A stretch of DNA of 38,647 nt from Leyella stercorea (GTDB lineage: Bacteria > Bacteroidota > Bacteroidia > Bacteroidales > Bacteroidaceae): positions 1 through 38,647 of the forward strand of contig NZ_JADYTS010000025.1 in the NCBI RefSeq assembly GCF_021531355.1, read 5' to 3'. Shown here in pieces: positions 17,515 through 26,000 of this stretch. Under the pieces are notes generated by a model that was not told where the DNA came from, did not search any database, and saw only the letters and a list, made by a program, of their open reading frames with translations. A program made the position numbers and the translations under genes. The stretch's first letter is position 1; every line of letters begins with the position of its first letter.

Positions 17515-18798
17515 ATGGATTACAAGCAGACAGTTGAATATCTTTTCAACTCAACTCCTGTATTCGAGAAGGTGGGAGCTTCGGCTTACAAGGAAGGACT
17601 GTCCAACACTTTGGCTTTGGATGAACATTTTGGACATCCGCACACACATTTCAAGTCAATTCATATAGCTGGTACCAACGGCAAGGGCTCGTGCTCGCAT
17701 ACGATTGCTGCCATTCTGCAGTCGGCAGGATACAAGGTGGGACTATACACATCGCCTCATCTTGTCGATTTTCGTGAGCGCATACGTGTCAATGGAGTCT
17801 GCATAGACGAGCAATATGTTATAGATTTCGTAGAGAACGAGCGCCATTTCTTCGAACCTCTGCATCCTTCATTCTTTGAACTTACAACGGCTTTGGCTTT
17901 CAAGTATTTTGCCGAACAGAAGGTTGATATTGCCATTATAGAAGTAGGCTTGGGTGGACGACTCGATTGCACTAATATCATTACTCCTTTAGTGTCGGTC
18001 ATTACCAATATAAGTCTGGATCATACCATGTTCTTGGGCGATACGTTGGCTAAGATTGCCACGGAGAAAGCAGGAATTATCAAGCAGAACGTGCCGGTCG
18101 TTATAGGTGAGGCAATCGACGAAACTCGTCCCGTATTTGAACGCATTGCCCGTGAACACAATGCCCCAATAGTATTTGCAGAAGACTCTTCAGGTATTGT
18201 TTCAGCAAAGGTTGACGGATTAAACGGAATTGATTATACTACAACTTGTTATGGTACTTTCAAAGGCGCATTGGGAGGCTTTTATCAAGTAAAGAATGCC
18301 AATACCATTTTGCACGTTGTAGATTTGCTTCGCAGTAGTAATATGAGCATTCCCACAGCCTGCGTTCAGAAGGGATTCGCTGAGGTGTGCGCTCTTACCG
18401 GACTTATGGGACGATGGCAGACTGTGCGCCGCCAACCATTGGTAGTATGTGACACAGGACATAACGAAGGAGGATGGCAGTATTTGGGCAAGCAGATACT
18501 TCAGCCTGAATGCAAGACACGTCGTATTGTCTTCGGAATGGTAGACGACAAGGATATAGATCATGTGATGAACCATCTGCCTAAGAATGCCGTCTACTAC
18601 TTCACCAGAGCTACGACGCATAGGGCAATACCTGAGACTAAGGTGCTGGAGTACGGCAAACAGCATAATCTGCATGGCAACTGTTATGGCAGCGTTGCCG
18701 AAGCGTACGAGGCGGCCTTGTCGGATGCAGACCCGCAGGATTTCATCTTCGTAGGAGGCAGCAGCTATGTTGTTGCTGACTTTCTAGAGCACTTGTAG
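17515..18798 (+). CDS. folC: Bifunctional folylpolyglutamate synthase / dihydrofolate synthase
   Basis: FolC adds glutamate to dihydropteroate and extends the polyglutamate tail of folates, using ATP. The 427-residue protein has the Mur-ligase-like P-loop GTNGKGS at residues 53-59, followed by the family blocks SPHLVDFRERIRVNG, IIEVGLGGRLDCTN and NISLDHTMFLGDTLAKIATEKAGIIK, and a C-terminal domain with VVCDTGHNEGGW and the final FVGGSSYVVADFL. The length is typical. It starts just 23 bases beyond the dnaJ terminator, and no TAnnTTTG element is found in that gap, so it may depend on read-through or on an unrecognised promoter. Confidence 0.95.
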   Translation: MDYKQTVEYLFNSTPVFEKVGASAYKEGLSNTLALDEHFGHPHTHFKSIHIAGTNGKGSCSHTIAAILQSAGYKVGLYTSPHLVDFRERIRVNGVCIDEQYVIDFVENERHFFEPLHPSFFELTTALAFKYFAEQKVDIAIIEVGLGGRLDCTNIITPLVSVITNISLDHTMFLGDTLAKIATEKAGIIKQNVPVVIGEAIDETRPVFERIAREHNAPIVFAEDSSGIVSAKVDGLNGIDYTTTCYGTFKGALGGFYQVKNANTILHVVDLLRSSNMSIPTACVQKGFAEVCALTGLMGRWQTVRRQPLVVCDTGHNEGGWQYLGKQILQPECKTRRIVFGMVDDKDIDHVMNHLPKNAVYYFTRATTHRAIPETKVLEYGKQHNLHGNCYGSVAEAYEAALSDADPQDFIFVGGSSYVVADFLEHL

Positions 18799-18834
18799 CA
18801 AAACAAGTAGGGCAAGGGGTCTTGCTTCGTTTTA
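18791..18834 (+). terminator. Small hairpins after folC (possible terminator)
   Basis: Two adjacent hairpins: ACTTGT (18791-18796) with ACAAGT (18803-18808), which includes the folC stop codon, and GGGCAAG (18810-18816) with CTTGCTT (18821-18827, two G-U pairs). CGTTTT follows. Weak but plausible as the folC terminator. Confidence 0.5.
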
Positions 18835-18853
18835 TGATTCTGTAGATAGGTTT

Positions 18854-18980
18854 CTTCGCTACATCTCCATTATGCCTTCGTTATGCCTTCGTTCCCTCCG
18901 TTGTGAACTCGATCTACATTCGTTAGCGGAGCGAAAACATAACGAACGTATAGCGAAGGCATAACGAAGATGTAGCGAAG
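18854..18980. repeat. About 40-bp imperfect inverted repeat
   Basis: Positions 18854-18893 match the reverse complement of 18941-18980 at 35 of 40 positions, including 13 consecutive at the outer end. The 47-base centre holds a further CTCCG/CGGAG pair (18896-18900 with 18927-18931). Such a long stem without a U tract is not a simple terminator. Confidence 0.8.
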
Positions 18981-19006
18981 GAGGAACGAATAAGGAACGA
19001 GGAAAT
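18930..19006. repeat. Seven consecutive 11-bp units with ARCGA core
   Basis: Read in exact 11-bp steps: AGCGAAAACAT, AACGAACGTAT, AGCGAAGGCAT, AACGAAGATGT, AGCGAAGGAGG, AACGAATAAGG, AACGAGGAAAT. The first five bases are A, A or G, CGA in all seven; the remaining six vary, though GCAT-, ATGT- and AGG-like endings recur. The left arm of the inverted repeat shows the same units on the other strand at 18854-18897 (for example complementary ATGTAGCGAAG and GCATAACGAAG). The period is near one helical turn. Confidence 0.85.
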
Positions 19007-19096
19007 TTATAATTAAATTTATTACTTTAAATATATTGACATTTTTACACTTCTGTCATTTAATCATTAAGAAGATTAGCAATTAATTGTTTTTAA

Positions 19097-19106
19097 CGAA
19101 CGTTCG
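19097..19106. promoter_or_regulatory. 10-bp palindrome upstream of the gal promoter (possible operator)
   Basis: CGAACGTTCG is a perfect palindrome 22 bases before the putative -33 element of galM. Its position suits an activator or repressor site, but no regulator gene is adjacent. Confidence 0.35.
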
Positions 19107-19127
19107 CTGACTTTTTTGTCTCTTTCC

Positions 19128-19159
19128 CTTGGGCAATACGTTTTTTTTTGGTTACTTTG
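19128..19159 (+). promoter_or_regulatory. Probable promoter of the gal operon
   Basis: CTTG at 19128-19131, 20 bases, then TTACTTTG at 19152-19159. Each element differs by one base from the TTTG / TAnnTTTG consensus, which would suit a regulated promoter. The leader to galM is about 25 bases. Confidence 0.5.
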
Positions 19160-19183
19160 CATCAACGTTAACAAACTAAAAAC

Positions 19184-19198
19184 ATGAATTATGAATAA
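19184..19198 (+). other. Four-residue reading frame overlapping the galM start
   Basis: ATG at 19184 opens a frame M-N-Y-E-stop (19184-19198) that overlaps the galM ATG (19191-19193) in another frame. If translated it could couple or dampen galM initiation; it could also be chance. Confidence 0.4.
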
Positions 19199-20282
19199 CA
19201 CTACAGAGACAGAAAACATCTGTGGTCTGAAAAGAAGTGACTTTCAGACTACTATCGGCGGTAAGCAAACTGATCTTTATATACTCAAGAACAGTCAGGG
19301 CAATGAAGTTGCTATAACTAACTATGGTGGAGCAATAGTTGCCATAATGGTGCCGGACAAGAATGGAAAACATGCCAACGTCATTCAGGGCCATGACAAC
19401 ATTCAGGATGTCATCAATTCGCCCGAGCCTTATCTTTCAACACTTGTTGGACGCTACGGCAACAGAATATGCAAAGGACAGTTCCAGCTCAATGGCAAAG
19501 TATATCATCTCCCCATCAACAATGGTCCTAACTGCCTGCATGGCGGCAAGAAAGGCTACAATGCCAAGGTTTGGGAAGCATTGCAGATGAACGCACAGAC
19601 ATTGGTGCTGAAATATACAAGCCCTTATGGCGAAGAAGGCTTCTCGGGAGAGGTGAAGGTGACTGTAGAATATTCTTTTACAGACGACAACGAGCTTGTA
19701 ATTGAGTATATGGCAAAGACAAACAAGAAGACCGTGATTAACCTTACAAGCCATGGATTCTTCTCACTTGCAGGCATTGCCAACCCGACACCTGCCATTG
19801 ACAACCTCGAGTGCGAGATCAATGCCGACTTCTATCTGCCTATTGACGATACATCAATACCTACAGGCGAAATCCGCATGGTAAAGGGAACTCCGTTTGA
19901 TTTCCGTTCACCGAAACCAGTAGGACAGGACATCGATGCAGACGACGAGCAGATAAAGAACGGTGCAGGCTACGACCATTGCTTTGTACTTAACAAGGCA
20001 GAAGAAGGTGAGCTTAGCTTTGCTGCAAAAATCAAGGAGCCAGTGAGTGGCCGAACAATGGAAGTTTATACAACCGAACCTGGAGTGCAGGTTTATACAG
20101 ACAACTGGGCCGATGGATACAAGGGACAGAATGGAGCGACATTCCCGCGTCGCAGCGCTATCTGCTTCGAGGCACAGCATTTCCCCGACAGCCCAAATCG
20201 TCCTTACTTCCCGTCTGTAGTACTTAATCCTGGTGAGGAGTACACACAGAAGACAATCTATAAGTTTGGAGTTTCTTTATAA
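19191..20282 (+). CDS. galM: Aldose 1-epimerase (galactose mutarotase)
   Basis: GalM interconverts the alpha and beta anomers of galactose so that galactokinase receives the alpha form. The 363-residue protein shows the family residues: H117 in NCLHGG, H188 in LTSHGFFSL (the usual TNHxYFNL block, here altered to S and G), D262 in GYDHCF and E327 in CFEAQHFPDSPN, the catalytic base. The length is slightly above the common 340-350 residues because of an N-terminal extension. No signal peptide is seen, so it is cytoplasmic. It heads the galM-transporter-galK operon, with a 47-base gap to the transporter gene. The start at 19191 is the only ATG in frame near the promoter. Confidence 0.95.
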   Translation: MNNTTETENICGLKRSDFQTTIGGKQTDLYILKNSQGNEVAITNYGGAIVAIMVPDKNGKHANVIQGHDNIQDVINSPEPYLSTLVGRYGNRICKGQFQLNGKVYHLPINNGPNCLHGGKKGYNAKVWEALQMNAQTLVLKYTSPYGEEGFSGEVKVTVEYSFTDDNELVIEYMAKTNKKTVINLTSHGFFSLAGIANPTPAIDNLECEINADFYLPIDDTSIPTGEIRMVKGTPFDFRSPKPVGQDIDADDEQIKNGAGYDHCFVLNKAEEGELSFAAKIKEPVSGRTMEVYTTEPGVQVYTDNWADGYKGQNGATFPRRSAICFEAQHFPDSPNRPYFPSVVLNPGEEYTQKTIYKFGVSL

Positions 20283-20329
20283 CATTAATCTAAATAAATC
20301 GTAACATAACTAAAACAACAAACAAAACA

Positions 20330-21631
20330 ATGGAAAATTCCACAAAAAAACAAGGCAGTATTATTGCTATTTTTGCAATGATATTTCTCTTTGCAATGAT
20401 TGCCTTTGTGACAAACCTCTGTTCGCCAATGGCTATCATATTGAAAAATGCTTTCCAGGTGCCTGAGAGTTTGGCACAGGTTGGCAACTATGGCAACTTT
20501 GGCGCTTACCTTCTTATGGGTGTTCCTGCCGGTCTGCTTATCGACAAGATTGGTTATAAGAAGACAGCCCTTGCTGCTCTCGTAGTAGGTGTTATCGGTC
20601 TGCTTATCCAGTGGGTCAGCGGTTCAATGGGCTTCGTTGTTTACCTTATCGGTGCTTTCATCTCGGGTCTTTGCATGTGTATGCTTAATACAGTAGTAAA
20701 CCCGATGCTTAACCTTCTCGGTGGTGGTGGTAGTACAGGTAACCAGCTTATCCAGATTGGTGGTGTATTCAACTCAGCAGCTGCTGTATGTGTATACATG
20801 CTTATGGGTAGCCTTATCGGCGACGCATCGAAGGCTAAGGTTGCCGATGCTGCTCCTGCACTTTTCATCGCTCTTGCCATCTTCATCTTTGCTCTTGTTG
20901 TAATCTTCTTCACCAAGATTCAGGAGCCTCAGCATGTTTCAAGCAATACTGTAAAGGATGTGAACGACAAGTATAGCTGCTATTCATTCCGTCACTTCAA
21001 GTTGGGAATGCTTGCTATTGCTGTTTATGGTGCAGTAGAGGTAGGCCCTCCTACTTATATACTTGGATATCTTACTTCTGCAAAGGATGCTGTTAACCCA
21101 GGTATGGGTATGGATGCAGGTTATTGCGGTACTCTTGCTGCTGTTTACTTTATCTTTATGCTCATCGGCCGTTTCGTTGGTGGCGTAATTGGTGGTAAGG
21201 TATCGCCTAAGGCAATGATTGCAACTGTAAGCTTTGTAGCTATGGTTCTTGTTGCTGTGGGTATGGTTCTTCCTACATCTATGACAGTTAGATGTCCTGG
21301 TATTGACTATACAACTATGAGCTTTGTATGGGGTGAGGTTCCGGCAGGTATCTTCGCTTTCCTTCTCATCGGTTTGTGTGCTTCAGTAATGTGGGGTGGC
21401 ATCTTCAACCTTGCAACAGAGGGTCTTGGCAAGTACACAGCAAAGGCTTCTGGCGCATTCATGATGATGGTTGTAGGTTTTGCTGTAATGATCGGTATTC
21501 AGGCTAAGGTTGTTGACTTTACTCACAGCTATATCACCAGCTTCATCGTTGTATTGCTTAGTGCAGCATATATCTTCTATTTCGCACTTTGGGGCTCAAA
21601 GAACGTAAATACAGACATTCCTGTAGAATAA
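20330..21631 (+). CDS. FHS-family sugar permease (glucose/galactose:H+ symporter type)
   Basis: This 433-residue major facilitator protein has about 12 membrane helices. It resembles the fucose-galactose-glucose:H+ symporter group (FucP/GluP): the N-terminal FVTNLCSPMAIILK, the loop VPAGLLIDKIGYKKT between helices 2 and 3, and NPMLNLLGGGGSTGNQLIQIGGVFNS around helix 5, which corresponds to the conserved NP...N...FNS block of GluP. It lies between galM and galK, which makes galactose the most likely substrate; glucose or another hexose remains possible. A GC-rich hairpin with seven T residues follows and separates it from galK. Confidence 0.9.
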   Translation: MENSTKKQGSIIAIFAMIFLFAMIAFVTNLCSPMAIILKNAFQVPESLAQVGNYGNFGAYLLMGVPAGLLIDKIGYKKTALAALVVGVIGLLIQWVSGSMGFVVYLIGAFISGLCMCMLNTVVNPMLNLLGGGGSTGNQLIQIGGVFNSAAAVCVYMLMGSLIGDASKAKVADAAPALFIALAIFIFALVVIFFTKIQEPQHVSSNTVKDVNDKYSCYSFRHFKLGMLAIAVYGAVEVGPPTYILGYLTSAKDAVNPGMGMDAGYCGTLAAVYFIFMLIGRFVGGVIGGKVSPKAMIATVSFVAMVLVAVGMVLPTSMTVRCPGIDYTTMSFVWGEVPAGIFAFLLIGLCASVMWGGIFNLATEGLGKYTAKASGAFMMMVVGFAVMIGIQAKVVDFTHSYITSFIVVLLSAAYIFYFALWGSKNVNTDIPVE

Positions 21632-21641
21632 ATATAAAATG

Positions 21642-21685
21642 GGCTTGCGTTTCGAGGCATTCGTCTTGATGGCAGGCCTTTTTTT
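21642..21685 (+). terminator. Intrinsic terminator or attenuator between the sugar transporter and galK
   Basis: GGCTTGC (21642-21648) pairs with GCAGGCC (21672-21678, one G-U pair), followed by seven T residues (21679-21685). galK starts 33 bases later and no TAnnTTTG element lies between, so it probably sets partial read-through into galK. Confidence 0.7.
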
Positions 21686-21717
21686 AATCTAAATATTAAC
21701 TAAAAACACTATTGATT

Positions 21718-22878
21718 ATGGATATTGAATTTGTAAGAAGCCGCTTTATCAAGCATTTTGACGGTAAGACTGGAAATATTTATCAGTCACCAGGTCGTAT
21801 AAACCTCATTGGTGAGCACACCGACTATAATGGTGGTTTTGTATTTCCTGGTGCAGTAGATAAGGGTATCATGGCTGAGCTTCGTCCTAATGGTACTAAC
21901 ACAATTATGTGTTACTCTATCGACCTTAAGGACCGTGTAGAGTTTAAGGTTGACGATCCTAAGGGACCGCGTGCAAGCTGGGCTCGCTACATCTATGGTG
22001 TAGTGCAGGAAATGCGCAAGCTTGGTGTTGACGTTAAGGGCTTCAACACAGCATTTGCAGGTGATGTGCCTCTGGGTGCCGGTATGTCTTCATCGGCTGC
22101 TCTTGAGAGCTGCTTCGCCTTTGCATTGAACGACTTGTTTGGTGATAACAAGGTGAGCAAATGGGATATGGTTCTTGCAGGTCAGGCTACAGAGCACAAC
22201 TACTGTGGTGTTAACTGCGGTATCATGGACCAGTTTGCAAGTGTATTCGGTAAAGAGGGTTGCCTCATGCGTCTCGACTGCAACAGCCGTGAGTTTGAAT
22301 ACTTCCCGTTCCGTCCGGTAGGCTATAAGCTCGTATTGCTCAACTCTTGTGTTAAGCACGAACTTGCAGGTTCGCCTTATAACGACCGCCGCAACTCTTG
22401 CGAGAATGTTGTTAAGCACATAGCTGCAAAGCATCCTGAGTCTAAGTTCGATACTCTGCGTGACTGCACATGGGAGCAGCTTGAGGATGTAAAGGCAGAA
22501 GTAGGCGAAGAAGATTACAAGCGTGCTCACTTCGTACTCGGTGAGAAGGACCGTGTACTTGCAGTATGCGATGCACTCAACGCTGGCGATTATGAGACTG
22601 TAGGCAAGAAGATGTATGAGACTCATGAGGGTCTGAGCAAGGAGTATGAGGTTTCTTGCGAGGAACTCGACTTCCTCAACGATATTGCCAAGGAAAACGG
22701 TGTAACTGGTAGCCGTATCATGGGCGGTGGCTTCGGTGGCTGCACTATCAATCTCGTTAAGGAGGAACTTTACGATCAGTTCATTGCTGACGCCAAGGCT
22801 AAGTATTCTGCCAAGTATGGCAAGGTGCCTAAGGTGATTGACGTTGTTATCAGCGACGGTTCACACAAGGTTTGCTAA
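21718..22878 (+). CDS. galK: Galactokinase
   Basis: GalK phosphorylates alpha-D-galactose at C1 with ATP, the first committed Leloir step, in the cytoplasm. The 386-residue protein carries the galactokinase signature PGRINLIGEHTDYNGG (about residues 25-40), the GHMP glycine-rich loop VPLGAGMSSSAALE, the catalytic-region NYCGVNCGIMDQFASVFG and the C-terminal GSRIMGGGFGGCTINLV. The ATG at 21718 is used; the frame can be opened two codons earlier only with TTG. It is the third gene of the gal cluster. galT and galE are not in this window, so the later Leloir steps must be encoded elsewhere or differ. Confidence 0.97.
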   Translation: MDIEFVRSRFIKHFDGKTGNIYQSPGRINLIGEHTDYNGGFVFPGAVDKGIMAELRPNGTNTIMCYSIDLKDRVEFKVDDPKGPRASWARYIYGVVQEMRKLGVDVKGFNTAFAGDVPLGAGMSSSAALESCFAFALNDLFGDNKVSKWDMVLAGQATEHNYCGVNCGIMDQFASVFGKEGCLMRLDCNSREFEYFPFRPVGYKLVLLNSCVKHELAGSPYNDRRNSCENVVKHIAAKHPESKFDTLRDCTWEQLEDVKAEVGEEDYKRAHFVLGEKDRVLAVCDALNAGDYETVGKKMYETHEGLSKEYEVSCEELDFLNDIAKENGVTGSRIMGGGFGGCTINLVKEELYDQFIADAKAKYSAKYGKVPKVIDVVISDGSHKVC

Positions 22879-22921
22879 TTGGTCTAAGAGGTCGAACGGC
22901 CTCAATGGCTAAACCATATTT

Positions 22922-22960
22922 ATCCCTCTGTTTGTCTTTTGGGCAAATAGGGGGATTTTT
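22922..22960 (+). terminator. Terminator after galK
   Basis: ATCCCTCTGTTTG (22922-22934) pairs with CAAATAGGGGGAT (22944-22956) over 13 positions including two G-U pairs, with a 9-base loop and TTTTT following. It ends the gal operon. Confidence 0.85.
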
Positions 22961-22985
22961 ATATTGTTTGTTTTCAAATCTTTTA

Positions 22986-23017
22986 TTTGCCAAATTCAAT
23001 GATTTTCTGTAATTTTG
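22986..23017 (+). promoter_or_regulatory. Bacteroidota-type promoter for the TamB-like gene
   Basis: TTTG at 22986-22989, 20 bases, then TAATTTTG at 23010-23017: an exact consensus match. The leader to the GTG at 23057 is about 33 bases. Confidence 0.75.
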
Positions 23018-23056
23018 TAAATATATTTGACTAAGAACAAACTATAGGATTTTCAC

Positions 23057-26000
23057 GTGTTCAAACGCATAATAAATATAACGATATGGACCTTGATAGG
23101 TCTCTACGCTTCTGTAATTGTCATGCTGCACATACCCTTCGTACAGACGTACATTGGAAAATGTGTAGCTGATGCCCTATGCGACAAATTCGGCACTCGT
23201 GTGAGTGTAGGTAGGGTAGACCTGGGTTTTGCCAACCGACTTATCATTGACGATTCCGAGATGCAGGACCAGCAAGGTAAGCAGATGCTTCGTGTATCGC
23301 GAATATCGGTTAAGATAAATCTTCTGGCACTTACCAAGGGTCAGATTGACGTTACGTCAGCACAGTTCTTCGGTCTGCAGGCAAATCTTTATAAGGCAAC
23401 GGTAGAATCAAAGCCTAATTTCCAATTTGTAGTGGATTCGCTTGCATCAAAGGACACTACCAGGCAGAAGACTCCGCTCGACTTGCAAATCAACTCGCTT
23501 ATAATTCGCAATGGTGCTGTGCGCTATCGTGTGCTTTCGCGTGCAACAAATTCGCATAAGTTCTCGTCCGACAATATTGATGTCAGTAATATCAGCGCTC
23601 ATATTATTGTGAACCGTATAACTGACGACTCGCTCAATGTGAAGGTGAAGCGTATAGCATTTGACGAGCGATGCGGATTCAGATTGAAGTCGCTTTCGTT
23701 GCATGCCGTATATGGTCCTAATGGAGCAAGCATCAGCAATTTCATGATTGAGTTACCATCTACACTTGTGCAATCGGAAAATATTACATGTTCTTACAGC
23801 AAGAAGAACGGCAAGATAGAAATTCCTACTATACAATTCAAAGGCAGCATAAATGCCCCAAAAATCAGTCTTGCAGATTTTGCTGGCTTTGTGCCGAAAC
23901 TTTCTGGTATTAAACAACGTATGATGCTCGCAGCTGATTTCTATGGTACGGGCTCTTCATTAAATGTGACACGATTGGAACTTGGTACAGACAATGGCGA
24001 TTTGCATCTGTTGGTTGACGGTGGAATAAAGAACTATCCTGCTGATGCTGCTTGGTATGCCAATGTAAACCAATTTTCTGCCAATCATGCTGCCATAGCT
24101 TCTTTTGTGTCAACTGCGACTGGTAAGGAAGTACCTGCTATACTTACACGTACAGGTGATGTCAGTATGACAGGTTATGTAGGAGGCGGTAGCAACAAGT
24201 TGGCTGCCAATGTTCGTGTCTCTACTTCGCTCGGCAGTATAAGACTTGCTGTAGACAAACGCAAGAACAATATCATCGGGCATGTAGAGACAGTAGATTT
24301 TAATGTTGGCAAACTGGCTGATGACAACAAGCTCGGTCATCTCTCTGCCAATCTCAACCTACATGGACAGTCGGAAGACAATATGGCTGCTACTGGTTGT
24401 GTCTATAACTTTGACTATAACGGATATAAATATCATGACATCAATATTGATGCTTCCTATCGCCATAAGGTAGTAGACGGAAAAATAGACATTGACGATC
24501 CTAATGCGCAAATATCGGCTTCAGGATTGCTGAACATTGCAGGAAAGACTCCGCTGCTGAAGGCTAATGTGGCAGTAGGCCGTTTTGCTCCTAATGCGTT
24601 GCATCTCACACCGAAGTGGCAGTCGACAGCATTTGCTGCCAATATTGTCTGCGACATAAAGGGCAGCAACGTTAATGATGCAGACGGAACCGTGGAGATA
24701 AGTGACTTCTCTATGCTGTCGTCGCAAAGCGAGTATGGGTTGCGTAATGTAACTGTAAAGACTGGATTTGAGGGCGAGAACCACTATCTCAACCTTGACA
24801 GCGACTTTGGACAGGTGAATATTAACGGACATTTCAATTACAACACTATTGCCCGCAGCGTATTGAATATGGTGGCTGCCAAGTTGCCTACAATCCCCGG
24901 ACTGACACGCCAGCCACAGAAGGAATATAATGATTTTACAATAAATGCTTCCATATCAAATACTGATTGGATGAAGCATCTGCTCGGCATTCCGCTTGAA
25001 ATCAATCGTCCGCTTAACATCAGCGGTGAGCTGAACGACAAGCAAGAGAAGATTGACCTGTGGTGTGACGTGCCATCGTTTGCATACGACGGCCATCGTT
25101 TCAGCGATGCTTTTATTAACATCGAGTCGCCGAGTGACACCCTAAAGGCGGATATACGTATTATGAAACTTGCCGACAAAGGCAAATACATGTCTCTGCA
25201 TCTTAGTGCAGGTGCTTCAGACAACCATTTGAATACGTCGCTCAGTTTCGGCAACAACGAACGTCACCCGCTTAAGGGAGTTATAAATGCCAGTACAGTA
25301 TTCGCCAAGAACGATGATGGTGTGTCGACTGCTTATGTAGATGTTCTGCATTCGCGTGCCACTATTGGCGACACAACGTGGCATGTAGCTCCGTCTACTA
25401 TAGTGTATAGCAAGAACCATTTGGAGGTGAACGGCTTCTCTATAAGCCATGACAATCAGAAACTAGCGATTGATGGAGCAGCGACGAAGAGCTATGAAGA
25501 TTCATTGCTTGTAACGCTCAATGACATAGATGTGAGCTATGTACTTAATCTTGTCAACTTTCATTCGGTCGACTTCTTCGGTATGGCTTCGGGTAATGCC
25601 CGTGTGGCAGGAGTGTTCAGCGGCAAACCTCAGTTGGCTGCCAACCTTAAGGTCAAAGAGTTTAAGTTTGAATCAGGACGTATGGGTACGCTGTTTGCCA
25701 ATGTAGACTACGACTTTGACGAGGGGCGCATCAATATAGATGCTGTGGCACAGGACGAAGACGGCCGTCATACAGACATAAACGGCTATGTATCGCCCAA
25801 GCACAACTACATCGACCTTGGCATTGACGCACATCGCACACGTGCTGAATTTATGGAAAGTTTCTGCGGCTCGTTTATGGACAACGTTGATGCCGACATA
25901 AATGGCAAGGTGAACGTTGTAGGACCTCTGAGTAACATCAACCTTGTAGGAAAGGCTGCTGTGAACGGTTCTATGCGTATGACAGCCCTCAATACCACAT

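Larger units (their letters stand above)
18799..19190. other. 392-base gene-free region upstream of galM
   Basis: No coding region is found here. In order it holds: the folC terminator hairpin, a roughly 40-bp imperfect inverted repeat (18854-18893 with 18941-18980), an array of seven 11-bp units (18930-19006), an AT-rich stretch without evident structure (about 19007-19090), a 10-bp perfect palindrome (19097-19106), the probable galM promoter (19128-19159) and a five-codon reading frame overlapping the galM start. Confidence 0.8.

Noticed and set aside
18930..19006. Possible CRISPR array
   Set aside because: The units are 11 bp with only a five-base invariant core and no spacer of 25-40 bases, and no cas gene is present.
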